A model generated the notes under the pieces. That model did no database searches. It was given only the letters and a program-made list of their open reading frames with translations, and was not told the DNA's origin. A stretch of 64,000 nucleotides of DNA from Flavobacterium anhuiense. Lineage in GTDB: Bacteria > Bacteroidota > Bacteroidia > Flavobacteriales > Flavobacteriaceae. Numbering within the stretch: the first letter of the stretch is position 1; the number at the start of each line of letters is the position of its first letter. The position numbers and the translations under genes were made by a program. Positions 57,544 to 64,000 of this stretch are shown piece by piece. Location of the stretch: positions 248,001-312,000 of the forward strand of contig NZ_JUIV01000004.1 of NCBI RefSeq assembly GCF_004151235.1, read 5' to 3'.

Positions 57544-59085
57544 TTACATTTTCATTAACCAGTTTTTCATCGAAACTTCATTTTCGATAATCCCTCTTAA
57601 TTCAGTAATTTTTACACGATCTTGTTTCATTGTATCTCTATGACGAATTGTTACCGTTTCGTCTTCAAGCGTTTGATGATCTACTGTAATACAGAAAGGC
57701 GTTCCTAAAGCATCTTGTCTTCTGTAACGGCGTCCTACAGCATCTTTTTCATCATAAGCCACATTGAAATCCCATTTTAAATCTTCGATGATTTTTCTTG
57801 AAACTTCTGGTAAACCATCTTTTTTAACTAATGGTAATACTGCTGCTTTAGTTGGCGCTAAAACTGCTGGCAATTTTAAAACTGTTCTTGTAGAACCGTC
57901 TTCTAATGTTTCTTCTTTTAATGAAGTAGCAAAAACTGCCAAGAACATACGATCTAAACCAACAGATGTTTCTACTACATAAGGAACATAGTTTTCATTT
58001 AATTCAGGATCAAAATATTGTAATTTTCTTCCAGAATATTCTTCGTGCGCTTTTAAGTCGAAGTCTGTACGAGAGTGAATACCTTCCAACTCTTTAAATC
58101 CAAATGGGAAATTAAATTCGATATCAGCTGCTGCGTTTGCGTAGTGCGCTAATTTTTCGTGATCATGAAAACGGTAATTTTCTTGTCCTAATCCTAAAGA
58201 TAAATGCCATTTTAGACGAGTTTCTTTCCAATGCTCATACCATTGCATTTCTTCTCCTGGACGAACAAAGAACTGCATTTCCATTTGTTCAAACTCACGC
58301 ATACGGAAAATAAATTGTCTTGCCACAATTTCATTTCTGAACGCTTTACCTGTCTGAGCAATTCCAAAAGGAACTTTCATACGGCCTGATTTCTGAACGT
58401 TTAAGAAGTTAACAAAAATACCTTGAGCTGTTTCTGGACGCAAATATAAATCCATTGCATTTTCAGCAGATGCACCTAATTTTGTTCCGAACATCAAGTT
58501 GAATTGTTTTACCTCTGTCCAGTTTTTAGAACCCGTTTCAGGATCAGCAATTTCTAGTTCTTCGATCAAAGCTTTAACGTCAGCTAAATCTCCTGCTCCC
58601 AAAGAACGCCCTAAACGCTCTCTGATTTCTTTTTCTTTAGCTAAATATTCAATAACACGAGCGTTTGTAGTAACAAATTCTTGTTCGTTGAAAGCATCCC
58701 CAAAACGAGCTTTTGCTTTTTCGATTTCTTTTTGAGCTTTTTGGTGAATTTTTTCAGCAAAATCTTCAACCAAAACGTCAGCTCTATATCTCTTTTTAGA
58801 ATCTTTATTATCAATTAATGGATCATTGAAAGCATCAACGTGACCAGAAGCTTTCCAAGTTGTTGGATGCATCAATATCGCAGCATCAAGGCCGACAATA
58901 TTTTCATTCATCTGAACCATTGATTTCCACCAATATTCACGGATATTCTTTTTTAATTCGACACCGTTTTGTGCGTAATCATATACAGCACTTAAACCAT
59001 CGTAAACTTCGCTTGACGGAAAAATAAATCCGTACTCTTTTGCGTGCGAAACCACATTCTTAAATATATCTTCTTGTTTTGCCAT
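57544..59085 (-). CDS. glyS: Glycine--tRNA ligase (alpha2 type)
   Basis: A single-chain class II glycyl-tRNA synthetase of 513 residues, the homodimeric type rather than the alpha2-beta2 GlyQS. It has FIFPSSEVYDGLSAVYDYAQNG near 20-41, motif 2 in FRNEIVARQFIFRMREFEQMEMQ near 255-277 and the C-terminal anticodon-binding domain with VAYDEKDAVGRRYRRQDALG. All expected regions are present. Its -7 box lies only 7 bp before the ATG. Confidence 0.96.
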   Translation of the reverse strand: MAKQEDIFKNVVSHAKEYGFIFPSSEVYDGLSAVYDYAQNGVELKKNIREYWWKSMVQMNENIVGLDAAILMHPTTWKASGHVDAFNDPLIDNKDSKKRYRADVLVEDFAEKIHQKAQKEIEKAKARFGDAFNEQEFVTTNARVIEYLAKEKEIRERLGRSLGAGDLADVKALIEELEIADPETGSKNWTEVKQFNLMFGTKLGASAENAMDLYLRPETAQGIFVNFLNVQKSGRMKVPFGIAQTGKAFRNEIVARQFIFRMREFEQMEMQFFVRPGEEMQWYEHWKETRLKWHLSLGLGQENYRFHDHEKLAHYANAAADIEFNFPFGFKELEGIHSRTDFDLKAHEEYSGRKLQYFDPELNENYVPYVVETSVGLDRMFLAVFATSLKEETLEDGSTRTVLKLPAVLAPTKAAVLPLVKKDGLPEVSRKIIEDLKWDFNVAYDEKDAVGRRYRRQDALGTPFCITVDHQTLEDETVTIRHRDTMKQDRVKITELRGIIENEVSMKNWLMKM

Positions 59086-59092
59086 AGTGATG

Positions 59093-59100
59093 CAAAAATA
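59093..59100 (-). promoter_or_regulatory. -7 box of glyS, almost touching the start codon
   Basis: TATTTTTG on the minus strand ends 7 bp before the ATG at 59085, so the transcript would be nearly leaderless. Confidence 0.45.
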
Positions 59101-59155
59101 TAAAAACTAGCTTTATAAAAAAGAAAAATTATAAAGATTGAAGCTTCGATTTTGT

Positions 59156-59163
59156 TACTTTTG
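59156..59163 (+). promoter_or_regulatory. -7 box of the comF-like gene
   Basis: TACTTTTG, 20 bp upstream of the GTG start at 59184, divergent from the glyS promoter. Confidence 0.5.
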
Positions 59164-59183
59164 TAAATAAAATCTCTCTTTTT

Positions 59184-59864
59184 GTGATTAATTATCTAAT
59201 AAATCTATTTTTTCCTAAAGTCTGCAGCGGATGCCATTCACTTTTGCTTCAAAATGAAACCGTTTTCTGCACCGTCTGCCGACATGAAATGCCTCTAACC
59301 CAATATCATTTAAATCCTAAAAATGAAGCTGTCAAAAAGTTTTATGGCAAAATTGATGTGCAATTTGCGTCTGCCTTTTTGTATTTCAATAAAAAAGGAA
59401 TGGTTCAAGAGTTAATCCATAATTTAAAATACAAAGGGCATCAGGAAATCGGAACTGTTTTAGGAAATTGGTATGCCGAAGATTTAAAGGAACTACAATT
59501 AGAAATTCCTTTTGATGCTGTAATTCCTGTTCCACTTCATAAAAGAAAGTTTAAGGAAAGAGGCTATAATCAGGTTACCACTTTTGGAAAAGCAATTGCA
59601 TCGGGTTTTGAAATTCCTTTTGCAGAAAATATTTTAATTCGAAAATTATATACCAAAACGCAATCCAAGAAAAACCTCTTGGGAAGATCTGAAAATATTG
59701 AAAACATTTTTGATGTCAGATTCAATGAATCTGATCACAACAAACACTTTTTAATTGTTGATGATGTGCTTACAACAGGTGCCACACTTGAAGCATGTTC
59801 AAAAGCGTTGCTAAAAATACCTGGCACTAAGATTAGTATACTCTGTATGGCAATGGCGCATTAA
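59184..59864 (+). CDS. comF: ComF-family phosphoribosyltransferase-like protein
   Basis: The 226-residue protein starts at GTG 59184 (VINYLINLFFPKVC). It has the ComF zinc finger (CSGCHSLL and CTVC, about 15-36) and the phosphoribosyltransferase PRPP loop in LIVDDVLTTGATLEAC near 189-204. ComF proteins are needed for DNA uptake in competent bacteria, acting on internalised DNA; no catalytic activity is established. Its stop is 17 bp from that of the convergent protease gene with no terminator visible. Confidence 0.92.
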   Translation: MINYLINLFFPKVCSGCHSLLLQNETVFCTVCRHEMPLTQYHLNPKNEAVKKFYGKIDVQFASAFLYFNKKGMVQELIHNLKYKGHQEIGTVLGNWYAEDLKELQLEIPFDAVIPVPLHKRKFKERGYNQVTTFGKAIASGFEIPFAENILIRKLYTKTQSKKNLLGRSENIENIFDVRFNESDHNKHFLIVDDVLTTGATLEACSKALLKIPGTKISILCMAMAH

Positions 59865-59881
59865 CCTTTGAAAATCAAAAA

Positions 59882-62557
59882 TTAATTCACCAATATTTTT
59901 TTCACTTCTTTTCTATTACCATCAGTAACCGTTACAAAATAAAGACCTGAAGGCACATCTGGCAATTGAATATCTTGAATAAAATATCCTGAACCTTGAA
60001 AAGTTCTATCGTAAACATATTTTCCATTAATATCATTAACGTAAACTTTAATCTCGCTTACCGAGTCCCTATCAAATTGCACTGTAAAAGTTCCTTTGTT
60101 TGGATTTGGATAGGCAACAAAATTAACATTTTCGAAATCCTTATTTCCTAATGTATAGGTTTTAGTGCAAATATTTATAGATGCAGAATTTATTTTTCCA
60201 AACTTTCCAACAACAGCATCACGGACTTTAAAAATCCAATCGCCTTGCGGGTTTTCTCCGTAAAAGGCACTTAAGGCGCTTGCGGGAATTACAATTTGAC
60301 TGGTCGTTGCGCCACAATTTAAAGCAGATCCGCTATCATCAAACTGAAGTGAAAGTGTAGAATTTGTTGTACCACAACTTTTGTTAAATAAAGACACTGT
60401 TGTACCACTTGGACTTACAATTTGCATTTCAACATCTGCAAATCTTTCATGAGTAACATTAACCGAAACATTTACATCTGAAATAGTTCCCGTTGAGGCT
60501 GGGACTGTAACTGATTTGTTTATAAAAGTTGTACTTGTACCCATCGAATACCCGCCTTCAAAATTATAAACGGAACAATTTGTTGAAACCGTATATCCTA
60601 TTGCAAATGGTTTACTATTGACAGCATAATAAATATTATTAACGGGCTCTATCAAAAGTCTACAATTGGTTGCATTATCAATTTCAGATGGAATCAAAAT
60701 TGTTTCCGTCCCATCGTTTGGAGTATTGGCAATTAAAACAATTGGATATGTTAATCCGCCATCTACAGATAATTTTATATTTACGTTTGATGATCCTGGA
60801 AGTGTATTCGTATTATTTACGCTCCAAGTGATAGTTTGTGCAGATCCTTTTGCCCACCCAAGATTATCATCTGTTTGCGAAGTTACAGCAAATGGTCCAG
60901 CCGCAGCACTTACAGTCACGACCATTGCATCTGTATTGGTTTGCGCCTTTCCTAAAGCGGCATTGTCTCTTCCTGTAAGTGTAAAATTCATTGTCTTTCC
61001 AATAGAAGAAACAGATTCCCAACTTGTCGTCAATTGATTATTTAATACTGAACTTAAAGCTGGCATATAACGAACTGGTGAAGCTGTTGGCGGTAAAGAT
61101 CTAAACATCGGTCCATCTGGTTTTGTCGGATAGGTTAAACTATTACCTGCAAAAGCTGTAGTTGCACTGTCAAATTGCTCCCAAGTATAGATTATAGAAT
61201 TTCCTTCGGGATCAGAACCCGTTCCTGTCAAAATAAATGGTGTACTAATTGGAATTGTATAATCTAGACCTGCATTTATAACAGGTGGATTATTATCGGT
61301 TAAAGCTGTTGATACAGGACATGTTTTTCCTGCCAAATTATTCTGAATCTGATTGATACTTGCATAAGAAAAATAATCATCTGAATGATTCTGAACATCA
61401 TAATCTGTTACTCCAGCATATCCCATGATAGTTGAACCGCTTCCTGGTTCGTAACATGTCCCCATTCCTTCATTTGCGTATGAAAAAGTATGTGACCCAC
61501 CAAGCTGATGTCCCATTTCATGGGCCACAAAATCAATATCAAAATTATCACCCTCTGGTTTTGCATCAGCAGGAGATGTAAATGCACTTCCTTTTCCTAG
61601 AGGTTCATTAGAAGTAGGACTCACACATACACAACCGATACAACTTGCATTCCCGCCTCCTCCTGAAGCACCAAACAAATGACCAATGTCATAATTGGCC
61701 TCACCTATAACATTGGTTAATGTGGTTTGTACTTCTTTTGGCCAAGCTGGATTGTTATTGTCAGCACCTACCGATGCTATAGAATAGGGATCTGTAGAAG
61801 CATCTGTATAAATAACAGCGTCATTATTTGCAATTAAGATTAATTGTACCGCAAGATCTCTATTAAAAACACCATTTACTCGAGTTAAAGTAGCATTCAT
61901 TCCAGCCAAGGCTCCTGCTATTGTTCCACCAAAATAAGCGGTGTATTCTCCTGTGCAGGATAATGCTAATCGAAGCGTTTTAAATTGTTTGGCATTAGAA
62001 GCCGTTTTAGCTGTAGCAGAAGATTTATTTTCAAAAACCGAATTGGGCGTTTTGCAATCCAAAATCATTTTTGACGCTGCGTTGTCTGTAGATTTAAACA
62101 AAACATATTCTGATTTATTCTCAGGATTTTGCTCTATGTATTCTGTTGGTTTTGCAGTTCTAAAAACCATAGTCTGCATTCCGATTGGAGCAACACTAAA
62201 ATGTATTTTAGCATTTTTATCGTCAATTCCACGTCCTTCATAAGATCTGATTTCTGGATACTTTGCCTGTAATTCGGGATCAAAATTAGAAGATTCCCAA
62301 ACAGAAAAACGTTCCAAAATTCCATCAGTATTTGGAATGGTAATTTCTGACGTTGTATTTTTTGCTGTTTTATTTGATGCCGAAGCTAACTTTGAGCTGA
62401 GAAGACTTGTATTTAATTTATAGTATAGTTTATTGGTACTTGCGCCATCAGCTTTTCGTGAAAGCGACGAAGAAGTTACTTTCTGCCATAAAACGTCTTG
62501 TGCGTTAATTGCTGCAGAACAGAAAATTAAAAGTATACAAAGTAGTTGTTTTTTCAT
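59882..62557 (-). CDS. Secreted reprolysin-like metalloprotease with P-domain and T9SS tail
   Basis: The 891-residue protein has a signal peptide (MKKQLLCILLIFCSAAINAQ) and a prodomain. The zincin site AHEMGHQLGGSHTF near 352-365 is followed by a Met-turn-like STIMGYAG near 380. A Big/cadherin-like domain with GSDPEGNSIIYTWEQ comes next, then a proprotein-convertase P-domain (about 680-800). The C-terminal type IX sorting domain starts YPNPNKGTFTV and ends VKKILVN. It is exported through the T9SS and probably degrades extracellular protein. Confidence 0.93.
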   Translation of the reverse strand: MKKQLLCILLIFCSAAINAQDVLWQKVTSSSLSRKADGASTNKLYYKLNTSLLSSKLASASNKTAKNTTSEITIPNTDGILERFSVWESSNFDPELQAKYPEIRSYEGRGIDDKNAKIHFSVAPIGMQTMVFRTAKPTEYIEQNPENKSEYVLFKSTDNAASKMILDCKTPNSVFENKSSATAKTASNAKQFKTLRLALSCTGEYTAYFGGTIAGALAGMNATLTRVNGVFNRDLAVQLILIANNDAVIYTDASTDPYSIASVGADNNNPAWPKEVQTTLTNVIGEANYDIGHLFGASGGGGNASCIGCVCVSPTSNEPLGKGSAFTSPADAKPEGDNFDIDFVAHEMGHQLGGSHTFSYANEGMGTCYEPGSGSTIMGYAGVTDYDVQNHSDDYFSYASINQIQNNLAGKTCPVSTALTDNNPPVINAGLDYTIPISTPFILTGTGSDPEGNSIIYTWEQFDSATTAFAGNSLTYPTKPDGPMFRSLPPTASPVRYMPALSSVLNNQLTTSWESVSSIGKTMNFTLTGRDNAALGKAQTNTDAMVVTVSAAAGPFAVTSQTDDNLGWAKGSAQTITWSVNNTNTLPGSSNVNIKLSVDGGLTYPIVLIANTPNDGTETILIPSEIDNATNCRLLIEPVNNIYYAVNSKPFAIGYTVSTNCSVYNFEGGYSMGTSTTFINKSVTVPASTGTISDVNVSVNVTHERFADVEMQIVSPSGTTVSLFNKSCGTTNSTLSLQFDDSGSALNCGATTSQIVIPASALSAFYGENPQGDWIFKVRDAVVGKFGKINSASINICTKTYTLGNKDFENVNFVAYPNPNKGTFTVQFDRDSVSEIKVYVNDINGKYVYDRTFQGSGYFIQDIQLPDVPSGLYFVTVTDGNRKEVKKILVN

Positions 62558-62721
62558 ACTATTAAAATATAATAATCAAAATTACTTTAATTAATTTGAA
62601 ATTATATTATCTACACAACAATTATTGTTTTTTAATCGACGAGTCGGCATATTTTTACAAAAAGATATATTATCTGTTAAAAATCGATTTGCCATAGTAT
62701 TAAATTTAAAAGAGAATAGTA

Positions 62722-62729
62722 TAAATTTG
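62722..62729 (+). promoter_or_regulatory. -7 box of ribF
   Basis: TAAATTTG, 21 nt upstream of the TTG start codon at 62751. This spacing supports the TTG start. Confidence 0.55.
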
Positions 62730-62750
62730 CAGCATCTTAAATAATTTGTT

Positions 62751-63698
62751 TTGAAGCTCTTTCATTCTATAAACGATTTTCAGTCAACCAAGAAAACAAT
62801 TTTAACTCTTGGCACCTTTGATGGCGTGCATATTGGTCATAAAAAAATTCTGGAACGAATTACTCAGAATACTGAAAATGGAAAATATGAAAGTCTAGTT
62901 CTGACCTTTTTTCCTCACCCAAGAATGGTTCTTCAGGAAAAGTCTGAAATAAGATTACTCAATACGATTGATGAAAAAATAAATCTTTTGGAAGCAACTG
63001 GAATAGAAAATCTGGTTGTTCATCCTTTTAACGAAAGTTTTTCAAGATTAACCGCTGAGGAATTCGTTCGTACCATTTTAGTAGAGAAATTTCAGATTCA
63101 AAAAATTATTATTGGACATGATCATCGTTTTGGTCGCAATAGAACTGCAAACATTGACGATCTGATTGCTTTTGGAATTGAATACGGATTTGAAGTAGAA
63201 CAAATTTCAGCCGAAGAAATTCAAGATGTTTCTGTTAGTTCAACCAAAATCAGAAAAGCTTTAAATGAAGGAAACATGGTTTTGGCCAATGAGTATTTAG
63301 GCTATAGCTATTTCTTGAACGGAACCATTGTAAAAGGAAAACAGCTTGGGCGTACTATTGGTTTTCCAACCGCTAACATTCAAATTGAAGAAGATTATAA
63401 ATTAATCCCAAAAATTGGTGTTTATGTTGTGAGGGCTGTTGTAAACAATGAAACTGTTTTCGGCATGATGAATATTGGTTTCAATCCGACTGTAAATGGT
63501 GAAAAACAAACTATTGAAGTCCACTTGTTTAACTTCGACAGAGACATTTACGATCAGAAAATTGAAGTTTCTTTACTGCATTATATTCGCGAAGAGCAAA
63601 AATTTAGTTCAGTTGATGCACTAAAAGCACAACTTGATCAAGATAAAATCAATTCTTTAGCTTTTATAGACTCTTCATTAAAAGATCAGGCTGTATAG
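62751..63698 (+). CDS. ribF: Bifunctional riboflavin kinase/FAD synthetase
   Basis: RibF phosphorylates riboflavin to FMN and adenylates it to FAD. The 315 residues start with TTG at 62751 (reading MKLFHSINDF). The N-terminal adenylyltransferase has LGTFDGVHIGHKK near 20-32 and SSTKIRKAL near 162-170. The C-terminal kinase has GRTIGFPTANI near 199-209 and a late VHLFNFDRDIY. Both domains are complete. Confidence 0.96.
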   Translation: MKLFHSINDFQSTKKTILTLGTFDGVHIGHKKILERITQNTENGKYESLVLTFFPHPRMVLQEKSEIRLLNTIDEKINLLEATGIENLVVHPFNESFSRLTAEEFVRTILVEKFQIQKIIIGHDHRFGRNRTANIDDLIAFGIEYGFEVEQISAEEIQDVSVSSTKIRKALNEGNMVLANEYLGYSYFLNGTIVKGKQLGRTIGFPTANIQIEEDYKLIPKIGVYVVRAVVNNETVFGMMNIGFNPTVNGEKQTIEVHLFNFDRDIYDQKIEVSLLHYIREEQKFSSVDALKAQLDQDKINSLAFIDSSLKDQAV

Positions 63699-63736
63699 TT
63701 TTTGCTGTTTTTAAATCATCGTAGTTATTTTTTTAG

Positions 63737-63744
63737 TAATTTTG
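63737..63744 (+). promoter_or_regulatory. -7 box of the last gene
   Basis: TAATTTTG matches TAnnTTTG, 52 nt before the ATG at 63797. Confidence 0.4.
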
Positions 63745-63796
63745 ATAGAAGACTGTTTTTCAAACATTTACTATTAACTTCTAAAAAATAACCACT

Positions 63797-64000
63797 ATGA
63801 AACTACCTAAAGAAATTACCAACGGTTTTTTGATTTTTCTCGGAATTGGCATTTATTTTTTATTAATGAATGTACTAGGTTTAGCAGATTTGTTTTATTT
63901 AAGAACACTCAACGTTTTCTTCATATTCTATGGTGTTAACAGAACGATGCAGATGAATCTTCATGAAGGAGAAACCAATTTTGTTTCTAATGCTGTTTCT
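63797..64000 (+). CDS. Membrane protein, C-terminus cut by window edge
   Basis: The frame opens at ATG 63797 (MKLPKEITNGFLIFLGIGIY) and is still open after 68 codons at the right edge. Two hydrophobic segments are visible (about 10-27 and 35-48), followed by NRTMQMNLHEGETNFVSNA. No family is recognised from this part. Confidence 0.7.
   Translation, partial: MKLPKEITNGFLIFLGIGIYFLLMNVLGLADLFYLRTLNVFFIFYGVNRTMQMNLHEGETNFVSNAVS

Noticed and set aside
1..64000. tRNA, rRNA, insertion sequences or prophage
   Set aside because: No cloverleaf-like 75-90 nt segment, rRNA signature, transposase or integrase motif was seen on either strand.

Overview
This window is low-GC DNA from a Flavobacterium-like member of the Bacteroidota. 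The evidence is a SusC/SusD pair with a large glycoside hydrolase locus, a protease ending in a type IX secretion tail, -7 boxes of the form TAnnTTTG, and many short flavobacterial intergenic palindromes. It looks like ordinary chromosome. I see no integrase, transposase, phage gene, CRISPR array, rRNA or tRNA.

Layout. 1-3060: core genes (ArsC/Spx-like protein, yicC, gmk, nadD) after a partial DinB-like gene. 3067-9958: a compact minus-strand NAD/ADP-ribose operon headed by a Nudix-winged-helix regulator of NrtR type. In transcription order it holds a diverged PRPP-synthetase-like kinase, NADAR, macro domain, KptA/Tpt1, ADP-ribosylglycohydrolase, PPP phosphatase, a deoxyribosyltransferase-like protein and a nicotinamide phosphoribosyltransferase-like enzyme. 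Two 21-bp palindromes (TTTGYGT-N7-ACGCAAA) bracket its internal promoter. This is the most striking locus. It resembles NAD+-rebuilding (NARP-type) pairs combined with four kinds of ADP-ribose-removing enzyme. 10070-18564: a PKD lipoprotein, a LysR regulator divergent from an exported DJ-1 protein plus an alcohol dehydrogenase, gpsA, pheS, small hypotheticals and cvpA.

18814-42245: an 11-gene minus-strand polysaccharide utilization locus: SusC, SusD, surface lipoprotein, GH2, GH31, GH97, GH39, GH3, BACON-GH5, CE20-like acetylesterase, GH95. The enzyme set fits acetylated fucogalactoxyloglucan. The GH5 would cut the backbone at the surface, SusCD import the oligosaccharides, and GH95, GH2, GH31, GH3 and the esterase strip them in the periplasm. 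An inverted repeat lies in every gap between enzyme genes. Two tandem Nudix-winged-helix regulators with degenerate Nudix boxes are divergent from susC.

44473-64000: lepA, an outer-membrane protein, a three-gene operon joining an Lgt-like membrane protein, a Tes/MJ0619-type radical SAM enzyme and a 65-residue membrane protein, a WYL regulator beside two DinB genes, and thiL. Then comes a signalling cluster (TPR histidine kinase, response regulator, small exported peptide, LytTR regulator whose receiver has Glu at the phosphorylation site), followed by glyS, comF, a secreted reprolysin-like protease, ribF and a truncated membrane protein.
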